Assembly: GCA_018222585.1 (NCBI GenBank)
Contig: JAAFAB010000003.1
Coordinates: 437,781-501,780, forward strand
DNA from: Paracoccaceae bacterium
GTDB taxonomy: Bacteria > Pseudomonadota > Alphaproteobacteria > Rhodobacterales > Rhodobacteraceae
DNA length: 64,000 bases
Reading direction: 5' to 3'
Shown here: in pieces, positions 52,178 through 60,881 of the stretch
How positions within the stretch are numbered: the first letter of the stretch is position 1
How the letters are laid out: every line of letters begins with the position of its first letter
Position numbers and translations under genes: made by a program
Notes under the pieces: model-generated
Told to the model about the DNA's origin: nothing
The model's input: the letters and a program-made list of their open reading frames with translations, nothing else
Database searches by the model: none

Positions 52178-52639
52178 GAGGAGAGGGTGGGGGGATTCCT
52201 TATTTCGCGCAAGTGTTAATTAGTGTATCTTGGAAATATCGGGTTGGTGGGATGGCGCCCATCCTACGCATTCAGGGACCCCTGGCGTGGGCTGCAAGCC
52301 CGGGTCGCGCCCGCCAGGGCTCTGCCCGCTCGGACGTCGAAACCTCCAATGGAGGTTGCGACGCGACGCGGAGCGGACCGAGCCCCCCGGGAAGGCGCAT
52401 TGGCGATGTCGAAGATCAAAGCCGCGACGTTGGGGCTGTGGGGTGGACGGACTAGCCAAAGCTTCCGTTGCGCCCGCTCAGGGTCGGGCGCGGCCCTCAG
52501 CTCTGCATAGGCCGCCGGGGCATGTATCGCCCCACAGTGCGGACGGAGACATTTGCGTAGGGTGGGAGATATCCCACCATCCGGCGGCGAAAGGTGGATT
52601 GGCATCCACCCTACGGCCTTTGCCGCCGTGCAGCCCCGG
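52178..52639. other. Gene-poor, hairpin-rich intergenic region
   Basis: I find no convincing gene in these 462 bases. They hold two strong hairpins in sequence: 52280-52319, in which CCCTGGCG pairs with CGCCAGGG, nested around GGGCT/AGCCC; and 52335-52363, in which CGTCG-A-AACCTCC pairs with GGAGGTT-G-CGACG. A GTAGGGTGG-type palindrome follows at 52553-52612. A 34-residue frame (52405-52509) and a longer frame on each strand have unprotein-like composition. Candidate interpretation: a composite repeat element or a structured RNA. Confidence 0.5.
52553..52616 (+). repeat. Intergenic repeat, family 2, copy near serB
   Basis: The outer arms GTAGGGTGG and CCACCCTAC enclose two smaller hairpins (GGTGGGA...TCCCACC and GGTGGATT...AATCCACC-like). 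The same GTAGGGTGG core recurs at 55058-55095, and in part at 52244-52268. Confidence 0.65.
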
Positions 52640-53518
52640 TCAGACCGGGGCGAAGTCTTCCCTGGCATAGCCTTGCAGGTAGAGCAGCGCCGTCAGATCC
52701 CCGAAGTTCACCCGCAGCGAACATTGCGCCGCCACCGAGGGCTTGGCGTGCAGCGCCACGCCCGCCCCGGCGCGGGTCAGCATCCCAAGGTCATTGGCCC
52801 CGTCGCCGACCGCCAGCACATCAGCCTCGGAAATGCCGAGCCGCACGGTGATCTCCTCCAGCGCCTGCACCTTGGCCTCGCGACCGAGGATCGGGCGACC
52901 GACCTCGCCGGAAAGCGTATCGCCCTCGGTCAGCAGCGTGTTGGCGCGGTTCTCGTCGAAGCCCAGCCTGGCGGCCACTTTCGCGGTGAACATGGTGAAG
53001 CCGCCCGAGACAAGCGCGCAATAGGCGCCGTCCGCCTTCATCGTGGCCAGCAGCTCGGGGCCGCCGGGCATCAGGGTGATACGGGTCTCCAGCACCTTGT
53101 CGATGACCGAGACCGGCAGGCCCTTCAGCAGCCCGACGCGTTCCGTCAGGGCGCCGTCGAAGTCGAGCTCTCCGTTCATCGCGCGGGCGGTGATGTCCTT
53201 GACGCGCTCGCCCACTCCGGCCTCTTCGGCCAGCTCGTCGATGCATTCCTGCTGGATCATGGTCGAATCCATGTCCGCCAGCAGCATCTTCTTCCGGCGC
53301 CCCTCGGAGGGTTGCAGGCAGAGGTCGATGCCCTGCTTCTGCAGATCGGACCAGACGGTTTCGAAATTGTCGGGACGGGTGGGCAGGGTGAACTCGCCTG
53401 CCTCGCCGGGCGCCAGCATTCGCGCGTCCTTGCCGCCCCAGGCGTTGCGCAGGGTCATCAACATCTCGGGTTCGAGGGCCGGATGGGACGGGGCGGTGAT
53501 CAGGGTGGCGGTGAACAT
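52640..53518 (-). CDS. serB: Phosphoserine phosphatase
   Basis: SerB hydrolyses phosphoserine to serine, the last step of the phosphorylated pathway. The 292-residue protein has an N-terminal ACT-like region (1-75) and a HAD phosphatase with the nucleophile motif LLADMDSTMIQQEC, CALVSGGFTMF and DVLAVGDGANDLGML. It is divergent from serC across 370 bases, so all three serine genes lie together. The ATG at 53518 is chosen as the first Met of conserved sequence. Confidence 0.94.
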   Translation of the reverse strand: MFTATLITAPSHPALEPEMLMTLRNAWGGKDARMLAPGEAGEFTLPTRPDNFETVWSDLQKQGIDLCLQPSEGRRKKMLLADMDSTMIQQECIDELAEEAGVGERVKDITARAMNGELDFDGALTERVGLLKGLPVSVIDKVLETRITLMPGGPELLATMKADGAYCALVSGGFTMFTAKVAARLGFDENRANTLLTEGDTLSGEVGRPILGREAKVQALEEITVRLGISEADVLAVGDGANDLGMLTRAGAGVALHAKPSVAAQCSLRVNFGDLTALLYLQGYAREDFAPV

Positions 53519-53610
53519 GCGGGGCTCCTTCGGTTGAGCGCCTTTAAGCATGGGGCGGAGCGTCTTGGAAGGGTGGTTGGCCCCGTGGCGGGGGGGCGGC
53601 AGATGGAAAG

Positions 53611-53724
53611 GGGGGAGGGGGCGCTGCCCCCGTCGCCGGAGGGCGACAGGTGGGAAGGGAAGGGGGCGCTGCCCCCGTCGCCGGGGGCGACTCCCCCGGA
53701 GTATTTTCGGCCGTCGAATGGAAG
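53611..53724 (+). repeat. Intergenic repeat, family 1, copy E (double)
   Basis: Two tandem GGGGGCGCTGCCCCCGTCGCCG palindromes (the palindrome segment is about 22 bases long, at 53615-53640 and 53660-53682) precede CTCCCCCGGAGTATTTTCGG and CCGTCGAATGG. It lies in the serB/serC divergent region, before the serC promoter zone. Confidence 0.75.
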
Positions 53725-53840
53725 CAGGTTTCCGATAGGCGTCACAGCCCGCGCAGATTTTTGTGGATGCGACCCCTGCCGGTGCATTTGCGACATTTCC
53801 CGGCTTGCGGGGGCGGGATTCGCTGCATATACGCAGCGGC

Positions 53841-53891
53841 GGGACACCCTTCCCCAACGAAGGGCGATTATCTGGAAGGATACCAGAAATG
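53841..53891 (+). ncRNA. serC leader RNA candidate
   Basis: The 48 bases before the serC ATG form two neat hairpins. The first is CCCTTC (53847-53852) with GAAGGG (53859-53864). The second is TCTGG (53871-53875) with CCAGA (53883-53887), whose 7-base loop AAGGATA contains the serC Shine-Dalgarno sequence. Position and layout fit the serC RNA motif described in Alphaproteobacteria. Control by opening or closing the second hairpin is inferred. Confidence 0.6.
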
Positions 53892-55031
53892 GCTATCGAA
53901 GCTCCGGCCGCGCGGCCGGTCAACCCGCGTTTCTCTTCTGGCCCCTGTGCCAAGATTCCCCAGTTCCAGCTTGACCTGCTTGCCGATGCCGCCCTTGGCC
54001 GCTCGCACCGTGCCGCCGTCGGCAAGGAAAAGCTGAAAGCCGCGATCGAGACCACGCGCGAGATCCTCGGCGTGCCCGCCGACTACAGGATCGGCATCGT
54101 TCCGGCGTCGGACACCGGCGCCGTCGAGATGGCCATGTGGTCGATGCTGGGCGCCCGTCCCGCCACCATGGTGGCCTGGGAAAGCTTCGGCGCCGGCTGG
54201 GTCACCGACGTGGTCAAGCAGCTGAAGATCGAGGCCGAGGTCAAGACCGCCGACTACGGCGACATCGTCGACCTGGCCACCGTGGACTTCGACACCGATG
54301 TCGTCTTCACCTGGAACGGCACCACCTCGGGTGTGCGCGTGCCGAATGGCGATGCGATCCCTGCCGACCGTGCCGGCCTGACCATCTGCGACGCCACCTC
54401 TGCCGCCTTCGCCCAGGACCTGCCCTGGGACAAGCTGGATGTGGTGACCTTCTCCTGGCAGAAGGTGATGGGCGGTGAAGCGGCGCACGGGATGCTGATC
54501 CTCAGCCCCCGCGCCGTCGAGCGGCTGGAAAGCTACACCCCCGCCTGGCCGCTGCCGAAGATCTTCCGCCTGACCAAGGGCGGCAAGCTGATCGACGGCA
54601 TCTTCAAGGGCGAGACCATCAACACCCCGTCGATGCTGGCGGTCGAGGATTACCTGGTCGCGCTGGACTGGGCCAAGTCCGTCGGGGGCCTGAAGGGCCT
54701 GATGGGCCGCGCCGATGCCAATGCCAAGGTGATCTGGGACTTCTGCGAGACCCGCGACTGGATCACCAACCTGGCCAATGACCCGGCGACGCGCTCCAAC
54801 ACCTCGGTCTGCCTGAAGTTCACCGACGCGCGCATCAAGGACGGTGCCAGTTTCGCCAAGGCCGTTGCCAAGCGGCTGGAAGCCGAAGGCGTGGCGCTGG
54901 ACATCGGTGCCTACCGCGACGCCCCCGCCGGTCTGCGGATCTGGTGTGGTGCCACGGTCGAGACCGCCGATGTCGAGGCCCTGATGCCCTGGCTGGAATA
55001 CGCCTTCGAGGCCGAGATCGCCGCGCAGTAA
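53889..55031 (+). CDS. serC: Phosphoserine aminotransferase
   Basis: SerC converts 3-phosphohydroxypyruvate and glutamate to phosphoserine with PLP. The 380-residue protein is of the alphaproteobacterial type: [33 protein letters not shown], the PLP-lysine segment [15 protein letters not shown] and [10 protein letters not shown]. The ATG at 53889 lies six bases after AAGGA, which sits in a hairpin loop. It is followed after 142 bases by serA. Confidence 0.94.
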   Translation: MAIEAPAARPVNPRFSSGPCAKIPQFQLDLLADAALGRSHRAAVGKEKLKAAIETTREILGVPADYRIGIVPASDTGAVEMAMWSMLGARPATMVAWESFGAGWVTDVVKQLKIEAEVKTADYGDIVDLATVDFDTDVVFTWNGTTSGVRVPNGDAIPADRAGLTICDATSAAFAQDLPWDKLDVVTFSWQKVMGGEAAHGMLILSPRAVERLESYTPAWPLPKIFRLTKGGKLIDGIFKGETINTPSMLAVEDYLVALDWAKSVGGLKGLMGRADANAKVIWDFCETRDWITNLANDPATRSNTSVCLKFTDARIKDGASFAKAVAKRLEAEGVALDIGAYRDAPAGLRIWCGATVETADVEALMPWLEYAFEAEIAAQ

Positions 55032-55057
55032 GCGCTGCCAGAGGTGGGACATCTCCG

Positions 55058-55095
55058 ACCCTACGCGAAGGCCGTAGGGTGGGTGCCAACCCACC
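55058..55095 (+). repeat. Intergenic repeat, family 2, copy between serC and serA
   Basis: Two consecutive hairpins share bases: ACCCTACG (55058-55065) with CGTAGGGT (55073-55080), and GGTGGGT (55078-55084) with ACCCACC (55089-55095). They cannot form together, so a switch is possible but unproven. Confidence 0.6.
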
Positions 55096-55173
55096 TTCCC
55101 CCGGATACCCCGAGGGCGCGGAGTTCCCCGCGCCCCGCCACCTAAAATCCCGACTTTCGAAGGAGCGCCCAAG

Positions 55174-56766
55174 ATGGCCCCCAAAGTTCTGATTTCCGAC
55201 AAGCTTTCCGCCGCCGCCGTGCAGATCTTCAAGGATCGCGGCATCGAGGTCGACTTCCAGCCCGACCTTGGCAAGGACAAGGACAAACTGGCCGAGGTGA
55301 TCGGCAATTACGATGGTCTGGCGATCCGCTCGGCCACCAAGGTCACCGAGAAGATCCTGGCCAATGCCACCAACCTGAAGGTGATCGGCCGCGCCGGGAT
55401 CGGCACCGACAACATCGACAAGGAAGCGGCCAGCAAGAAGGGCGTGATCGTCATGAACACGCCCTTCGGCAACATGATCACCACGGCCGAGCACGCCATC
55501 GCCATGATGTTCGCCGTGGCCCGCCAGATCCCCGAGGCCAGCGCCTCTACCCACGCCGGCAAGTGGGAGAAGTCGAAGTTCATGGGCGTCGAGCTGACCG
55601 GCAAGACCCTGGGCGTCATCGGCGCCGGCAACATCGGCGGCATTGTCTGCAACCGTGCGCTTGGCCTGAAGATGAAGGTCGTCGCCTACGATCCCTTCCT
55701 GGGCGAGGAAAAGGCCAGGAAGATGGGCGTCGAGAAGGTCGAGCTGGACGAGCTGCTGAGCCGCGCCGACTTCATCACCCTGCATGTGCCCTATACCGAG
55801 CAGACCGCCAACATCCTCTCGGCCGAGAACCTGGCCAAGACCAAGAAGGGCGTCCGCATCATCAACTGTGCCCGTGGCGGCCTGGTCGATGAGGCCGCGC
55901 TGGCCGATCTGCTGAAGTCCGGTCACGTGGCTGGCGCCGCCTTCGACGTCTTCGCCGAAGAGCCCGCCACCGAGAACCCGCTGTTCAACCTGCCCAACGT
56001 GGTCTGCACCCCGCACCTGGGCGCCGCCACCACCGAAGCGCAGGAAAACGTCGCCCTGCAGGTGGCCGAGCAGATGTCGAACTACCTGCTGGACGGTGCC
56101 GTCGAGAACGCGCTGAACATGCCCTCGATGACCGCCGAGGAAGCCAAGATCATGGGCCCCTGGGTCCAGCTGGCTGGCCATATCGGCAACTTCATCGGCC
56201 AGCTTACTGACGAACCGATCTCTGCGATCAACATCCTCTATGATGGCGTGGCCTCCGAGATGAACCTGGCGGCACTGAACTGCTCGGTGATCGCCGGTAT
56301 CCTGAAGAAGGCCAACCCGGACGTGAACCTGGTTTCCGCCCCCGTGGTGGCGAAGGAGCGCGGCGTGCAGATCTCGACCACCAGCCAGGCCAAGGGCGGC
56401 ACCTTCGACGGCTACATCAAGGTGACCATCGTCACGCCCGAGCGTGAACGCTCCTGCGCGGGCACCGTGTTCAGCGATGGCAAGCCGCGTTTCATCCAGA
56501 TCAAGGGCATCAACATCGACGCCGAGGTGGGCGAGCACATGCTTTACACCACCAACGAGGACGTGCCGGGTGTCATCGGCACCCTGGGCATGACCCTGGG
56601 CCAGAACGGTCAGAACATCGCCAACTTCACCCTTGGCCGCACCAAGACGGGCCAGAGCGCCATCGCGCTGCTGTACCTCGACGAGAAGGCCAAGCCGGAA
56701 GTCATCAAGGCGCTGCGTGACACCGGCCTGTTCCAGCAGATCCGTCCGCTGGAATTCGCACTCTGA
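55174..56766 (+). CDS. serA: D-3-phosphoglycerate dehydrogenase
   Basis: SerA oxidises 3-phosphoglycerate to 3-phosphohydroxypyruvate with NAD, the first step of serine synthesis. The 530-residue protein is the long type: substrate domain, NAD-binding GVIGAGNIGGIVCNRAL, the active-site TPHLGAATTEAQENV with its His, an intervening allosteric substrate-binding domain (about 320-450) and a C-terminal ACT domain (PGVIGTLGMTLGQNGQNIANF) that often senses serine. It lies downstream of serC. Confidence 0.95.
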   Translation: MAPKVLISDKLSAAAVQIFKDRGIEVDFQPDLGKDKDKLAEVIGNYDGLAIRSATKVTEKILANATNLKVIGRAGIGTDNIDKEAASKKGVIVMNTPFGNMITTAEHAIAMMFAVARQIPEASASTHAGKWEKSKFMGVELTGKTLGVIGAGNIGGIVCNRALGLKMKVVAYDPFLGEEKARKMGVEKVELDELLSRADFITLHVPYTEQTANILSAENLAKTKKGVRIINCARGGLVDEAALADLLKSGHVAGAAFDVFAEEPATENPLFNLPNVVCTPHLGAATTEAQENVALQVAEQMSNYLLDGAVENALNMPSMTAEEAKIMGPWVQLAGHIGNFIGQLTDEPISAINILYDGVASEMNLAALNCSVIAGILKKANPDVNLVSAPVVAKERGVQISTTSQAKGGTFDGYIKVTIVTPERERSCAGTVFSDGKPRFIQIKGINIDAEVGEHMLYTTNEDVPGVIGTLGMTLGQNGQNIANFTLGRTKTGQSAIALLYLDEKAKPEVIKALRDTGLFQQIRPLEFAL

Positions 56767-56787
56767 CTCGGCGCGGATCCGATTTGC

Positions 56788-56816
56788 AGAGGGCCGTCCT
56801 TCGGGGCGGCCCTTTT
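56788..56816 (+). terminator. Rho-independent terminator after serA
   Basis: A 10-bp stem (56790-56799 with 56804-56813, one G-U pair) has a TTCG tetraloop and is followed by TTTT. Confidence 0.9.
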
Positions 56817-56864
56817 GCGTCGGTCCTCTTGATCTCTCCGACGAATCGTAACATATAAAGTTAC

Positions 56865-57308
56865 ATGAAGCGCGACAGCAGACTCTCCTCGGTCCTCCAT
56901 GCCCTGCTACACATGGCAGAGCATGACGGACGCATGACCTCGGACGCCCTGGCGCAATGCCTGGGCACCAACCCGGTCGTGGTGCGCCGCACCATGGGCC
57001 TTCTGCGCAGGCAGGGGCTGGTGGACAGCGACCGCGGGCCCTCGGGCGGGTGGCGGATCACGGCGGACCTGGACAAGGTCACCCTGCGCCAACTGCACGA
57101 GGCCCTGGGCGAACCGGCCTTCTTTGCCATCGGCCACCGGCAGGAGGCGCCGGAATGCCTGGTGGAACAGGCGGTCAACGCCGCCCTGGATGATGCCTTC
57201 GACGAGGCCGAGGCCCTGCTGCTGAAGCGCTTTGCCCATGTCACCCTGGCCGACCTGGCGAAGGATTTCGCCCGGCGGCACAGGGAGAGGAAAGCCGCAA
57301 AGGACTGA
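56865..57308 (+). CDS. Rrf2-family transcriptional regulator
   Basis: The 147-residue protein has the Rrf2 winged helix: RLSSVLHALLHMAEHDGRMTSDALAQCLGTNPVVVRRTMGLL, then RGPSGGWRITADLDKVTLRQLHEAL. The three closely spaced cysteines that bind Fe-S in IscR/NsrR are missing; only isolated cysteines remain (AQCLG and PECLV). It therefore more likely senses by thiol chemistry, as YwnA-like members do. It starts three bases before the FAD oxidoreductase gene and probably controls it. Confidence 0.88.
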   Translation: MKRDSRLSSVLHALLHMAEHDGRMTSDALAQCLGTNPVVVRRTMGLLRRQGLVDSDRGPSGGWRITADLDKVTLRQLHEALGEPAFFAIGHRQEAPECLVEQAVNAALDDAFDEAEALLLKRFAHVTLADLAKDFARRHRERKAAKD

Positions 57309-57311
57309 CAA

Positions 57312-58202
57312 ATGACCCATGACGTGATCGTCATCGGGGGCAGCTACGCCGGAATGGCAGCCGCCCTGCAACTTCTGCGTGCCCGCCGTTCGGTGCTGGT
57401 GATCGACGCGGGCCAGCGCCGCAACCGCTTTGCCGAGGCCTCGCACGGGTTCCTCGGGCAGGACGGGGTCGATCCGGGCAAGATCGCCGCCGAGGCCCGC
57501 GCCCAGCTTGAGCGCTACCAGACCCTGACCTGGATCGAGGGCGAGGCGGTTGCCGCCGGTGGCAGCCGCGATGCCTTCGAGGTGCTGACCGCCGACGGCA
57601 TCCGCCACCACGGGCGCCGGCTGCTCTTTGCCACGGGGGTCAAGGATGCGCTGCCGCCGGTCGAGGGCCTGACCGACCGCTGGGGAAAACACGCCTTCCA
57701 CTGCCCCTACTGCCATGGCTACGAGCTGGAGATGGGCGCCCTTGGCGTGATCGCCACCGGGCCGAATTCGCTCCATCAGGCGTTGATGCTGCCGGAATGG
57801 GGGCAGGTCACGCTGCTGACCAACGGGGCGCTGGAGCCGAACGCTGATGAGCGCGCGGCGCTTCAGGCCAAGGGCGTGGCGCTGGAAGAAACGCCGATTG
57901 CCCGGCTGACCGGTGGCGCCGAGGCAGAGCTGGCCGATGGCCGGGTGCTCTCCTTTGCCGGGTTCTTCGTCGCCACGACGACCAGCCCCGCGACGCCGCT
58001 GGCCGAGGAGATGGGCTGCAGCCTGCAGGAGACCCAGATGGGCACCCAGGTGCAGACTTCAGAGATGAAGGAGACCAACCTGCCCGGCGTCTACGCCTGC
58101 GGAGATGCGGCACGGATGCCGCATTCCGTATCACTGGCGGTGGCCGACGGGGCCTGGGCCGGGGCGACGATCCACCGCTCGCTGCTCTTCCCCGACCTGT
58201 GA
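57312..58202 (+). CDS. FAD-dependent thiol oxidoreductase (GliT/TrxB-like, CxxC)
   Basis: The 296-residue flavoprotein has the N-terminal FAD motif VIVIGGSYAGMAAALQL, LLFATGVKDALPPVEG, the redox pair HCPYCHGYE (C131, C134) and the C-terminal FAD motif GVYACGDAARMPHSV. Length and the CPYCHGYE form match the small TrxR-like oxidoreductases that include dithiol oxidases such as GliT, rather than thioredoxin reductase with CATC. Its second nucleotide-binding site lacks the regular GGGxSA, so NADPH use is questionable. The partner is the upstream Rrf2 regulator. Confidence 0.85.
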   Translation: MTHDVIVIGGSYAGMAAALQLLRARRSVLVIDAGQRRNRFAEASHGFLGQDGVDPGKIAAEARAQLERYQTLTWIEGEAVAAGGSRDAFEVLTADGIRHHGRRLLFATGVKDALPPVEGLTDRWGKHAFHCPYCHGYELEMGALGVIATGPNSLHQALMLPEWGQVTLLTNGALEPNADERAALQAKGVALEETPIARLTGGAEAELADGRVLSFAGFFVATTTSPATPLAEEMGCSLQETQMGTQVQTSEMKETNLPGVYACGDAARMPHSVSLAVADGAWAGATIHRSLLFPDL

Positions 58203-58214
58203 GGGCCGCCGGGG

Positions 58215-58583
58215 TCAGGCGCGGCCGCGGAACAGCACCGTGTAGGTGAAGACCAGCATCGACAGGATGGTCAGCACCGAGCCGAGCTTGGCCAGGGTCT
58301 CCCCGGTCTGGTTCAGCGCCTGGACGATGCCGGGCACGATGACGACGATCCCGGCCACGGCCAGGCCGAGGTGGATCCTCGGCAGGATCCCCTCGGCGGC
58401 GCGGGGGACCAGATGGTAGAAGGTGACGAAGATCGCCAGCGACACCCAGCCCAGCAGGTTCAGGTGGGCATGGGCGGGGGACATCAGGTGGTTGCCACTG
58501 GCCGACATCTGGATGCCCCAGGCCATGCCCGCCAGCCCGCTGATCGCGGCGGCAGCATAGAAATAGAAGGAAATTCCCCTCAA
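58215..58583 (-). CDS. Small four-helix membrane protein, cbb3-subunit-I-like
   Basis: The 122-residue protein has four membrane segments. The stretch HLMSPAHAHLNLLGWVSLAIFVTFYH recalls the haem-ligand helix of cytochrome oxidase subunit I (NorB/CcoN side). It lacks the other haem ligands of a complete oxidase, so it is probably a small relative rather than a respiratory enzyme. It converges with the FAD oxidoreductase gene. I cannot assign a function. Confidence 0.7.
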   Translation of the reverse strand: MRGISFYFYAAAAISGLAGMAWGIQMSASGNHLMSPAHAHLNLLGWVSLAIFVTFYHLVPRAAEGILPRIHLGLAVAGIVVIVPGIVQALNQTGETLAKLGSVLTILSMLVFTYTVLFRGRA

Positions 58584-58761
58584 CTGTCACTCTCCCTGGA
58601 TAGGGGGCTCTGCCCCGTCTCTTGGTCGCGGATCCCGGGCAACTGCCGGAAACCCGAAGTCCAGTATACACCGTTCCGGGCCCCATGACGGGAATTCGGC
58701 GGGGGCTCTGGCCATTCCCGCCGCGCCATGATCCAACAGGGCCGAGCGGAAAGGAAAGCCC

Positions 58762-59523
58762 ATGACCCTCTATGCCATCGGTGACATTCACGGACAGATC
58801 GGGATGCTGGACGAGGCGCTGGCGAAGATCGACGCCGATGGCGGCGACACCGGGCCCGGCGGCGCGGACGAGGTGATCTTTCTCGGCGATCTGGTCGACC
58901 GTGGGCCCGCCGCGCGGCAGGTGCTGGAGCGGCTGATCGCGGGTCGGGCCGAGGGACGGCGCTGGACGGTGATCCGGGGCAATCACGACACCATGTTCCT
59001 GCGCTTCCTGCGCAACGGAGAGCTGCACGACGCCGCCATCAAGTCGGGCAATCCCTGGACACATCACCTGCTGGGCGGCTGTGCCACGCTGGAAAGCTAC
59101 GGCATCGCCACCGGCATGGACCGCGCCCCCGAAGAGCTGTTCGCCGAGGCGCAGCACAAGGTCCCCGCCGAGCACCGCGCCTTTCTCGAAAGCCTGCCGC
59201 TCTGGCAGCAGCGCGAGGGGCTGTTGTTCGTCCATGCGGGCATCCGCCCGGGCATCGCGCTGGAGGAGCAGGCCGAACAGGACCTGATCTGGATCCGCGA
59301 GGATTTCTACGCCGAGGACGGTCCGCATCCCTGGCTGGTGGTGCATGGCCATACCATCGTCCCCGCGCCGACCCACTTCGGCAACCGCATCGACATCGAC
59401 ACCGGGGCGGGCGCCAACCCGGCGCCGCGCTACCTCAGCTGTGTCGCCTTCGAGGGCACCGAGGCCTTCGTGTTGAGTGACAGGGGCCGCCAGCCGCTGC
59501 TGCCAAGTCCCGCGACGGCGTAA
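58762..59523 (+). CDS. PPP-type metallophosphatase
   Basis: The 253-residue protein contains the metallophosphoesterase motifs GDIHG, GDLVDRG and IRGNHD, and later HAGIRPG and VVHGHT. This places it in the PPP-like bacterial serine/threonine phosphatases or diadenosine tetraphosphatases. The substrate cannot be told. It starts 24 bases after GGAAAGG and is monocistronic. The 178-base gap to the previous gene has a family-1-like GGGGGCTCTGCCCC palindrome at 58602-58616. Confidence 0.87.
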   Translation: MTLYAIGDIHGQIGMLDEALAKIDADGGDTGPGGADEVIFLGDLVDRGPAARQVLERLIAGRAEGRRWTVIRGNHDTMFLRFLRNGELHDAAIKSGNPWTHHLLGGCATLESYGIATGMDRAPEELFAEAQHKVPAEHRAFLESLPLWQQREGLLFVHAGIRPGIALEEQAEQDLIWIREDFYAEDGPHPWLVVHGHTIVPAPTHFGNRIDIDTGAGANPAPRYLSCVAFEGTEAFVLSDRGRQPLLPSPATA

Positions 59524-59592
59524 CGAAACGTCACTGTCGCGGGCGCCGCGGCGGGTGATACTCTCCGCCCGAACTGTATTCGGGAGGATCTC

Positions 59593-60771
59593 ATGGACGA
59601 TATCGTCATTCTGGGCGGCGCACGCACCGCCATCGGCACCTTCGGCGGCAGCCTGGCGGAGGTGCCGCCGATCGAGCTGGGCACGACCGTGGCCAAGGCC
59701 GCGCTGGAGCGCGCCGGCGTCGAGGGCAGCCAGATCGGCCATGTGGTCTTTGGCCATGTCATCAACACCGAACCGCGCGACATGTACCTCTCGCGCGTTG
59801 CCGCCATGCAGGCCGGTATCCCCGACACGACGCCGGCGATGAACGTCAACCGCCTCTGCGGTTCGGGCGCACAGGCCATCGTCTCGGCGGTGCAGTCGCT
59901 GATGCTGGGGGATGCGGACTTTGCCCTGGCCGGCGGCGCCGAGAGCATGTCGCGGTCACCCTATATCGTGCCCGGCCAACGCTGGGGCGCCAAGATGGGC
60001 GATATCAAGACGCTGGACATGATGCTGGGGGCGCTGAACTGCCCCTTCGGCACCGGCCACATGGGCATCACCGCCGAGAATGTCGCCGCCGAGACCACGA
60101 TCTCGCGCGCCGACCAGGACGCCTTCGCGCTGGAAAGCCAGCGCCGTGCCGGTGCGGCCATCGAGGCCGGGCATTTCGCCAGCCAGATCGTGCCGGTCAC
60201 GGTGAAGGTGAAGCGCCAGGAGGTCGAATTCGCCACCGATGAGCACCCCAAGCCCACGACCACCGCCGAGGCGCTGGCGGGGCTGCGCCCGGCCTTCCGC
60301 AAGGACGGCACGGTAACGGCTGGCAATGCCTCGGGGCTGAATGACGGGGCGGCGGCGCTGGTGCTGGCCCGCGCCTCGGTCGCCGAGGCACAGGGCCTCA
60401 CTCCCAAGGCGCGCGTCCTGGGCTACGCCCACGCCGGGGTGCGCCCGGAGGTGATGGGGATCGGCCCGATCCCGGCGGTGCGGACGCTGCTGGAAAAGAC
60501 CGGCCTCAGCGCCTCGGACTTCGACGTCATCGAATCCAACGAGGCCTTCGCCGCCCAGGCCATCGCGGTGAACCGCGCCCTCGGCCTCGACACCGCGAAG
60601 GTGAACCCGAACGGCGGTGCCATCGCGCTTGGCCACCCGGTCGGCGCCACCGGCGCGATCATCACCGTCAAGGCGCTCTATGAACTGGAACGTATCGGCG
60701 GCAAGCGCGCCCTGATCACCATGTGCATCGGCGGCGGCCAGGGCATCGCCCTGGCGATCGAGCGGATCTGA
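59593..60771 (+). CDS. Acetyl-CoA C-acyltransferase (thiolase)
   Basis: The 392-residue thiolase has the acyl-accepting cysteine in [13 protein letters not shown] (C89), the GHPVGATGA His motif and the second catalytic Cys in CIGGGQGIA. It condenses two acetyl-CoA to acetoacetyl-CoA or cleaves longer ketoacyl-CoA; PHB synthesis (PhaA/BktB) or degradation are both possible. No phaB or other PHA gene is here. It is followed by a repeat and a terminator. Confidence 0.9.
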   Translation: MDDIVILGGARTAIGTFGGSLAEVPPIELGTTVAKAALERAGVEGSQIGHVVFGHVINTEPRDMYLSRVAAMQAGIPDTTPAMNVNRLCGSGAQAIVSAVQSLMLGDADFALAGGAESMSRSPYIVPGQRWGAKMGDIKTLDMMLGALNCPFGTGHMGITAENVAAETTISRADQDAFALESQRRAGAAIEAGHFASQIVPVTVKVKRQEVEFATDEHPKPTTTAEALAGLRPAFRKDGTVTAGNASGLNDGAAALVLARASVAEAQGLTPKARVLGYAHAGVRPEVMGIGPIPAVRTLLEKTGLSASDFDVIESNEAFAAQAIAVNRALGLDTAKVNPNGGAIALGHPVGATGAIITVKALYELERIGGKRALITMCIGGGQGIALAIERI

Positions 60772-60795
60772 CAGAACGGGGCGCCACGTCCCTCC

Positions 60796-60822
60796 CCATT
60801 CGATGGCTGAAAATACTCTCGC
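60796..60822 (-). repeat. Intergenic repeat, family 1, copy F
   Basis: Reading the minus strand this copy gives GGCGAGAGTATTTTCAGCC and ATCGAATGGG, without the GC-rich palindrome. It lies just before the bidirectional terminator at 60831. Confidence 0.6.
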
Positions 60823-60830
60823 CGAAGGCA

Positions 60831-60857
60831 AAGGCGCGCCCGCGAGGGGCGCGCCTT
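60831..60857. terminator. Bidirectional terminator between thiolase and permease
   Basis: A 10-bp stem (60831-60840 with 60848-60857) lies between convergent genes and is A/T-flanked on both sides (a short T-rich run follows on the plus strand). Confidence 0.75.
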
Positions 60858-60881
60858 ATCTCTTTCGTGCGACCGCGCTGA

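Noticed and set aside
52230-52670. A 146-residue protein in the serB downstream region
   Set aside because: Composition is rich in Trp, Gly, Arg, Pro and His without domain pattern. It spans palindromic repeats and overlaps the serB 3' end.
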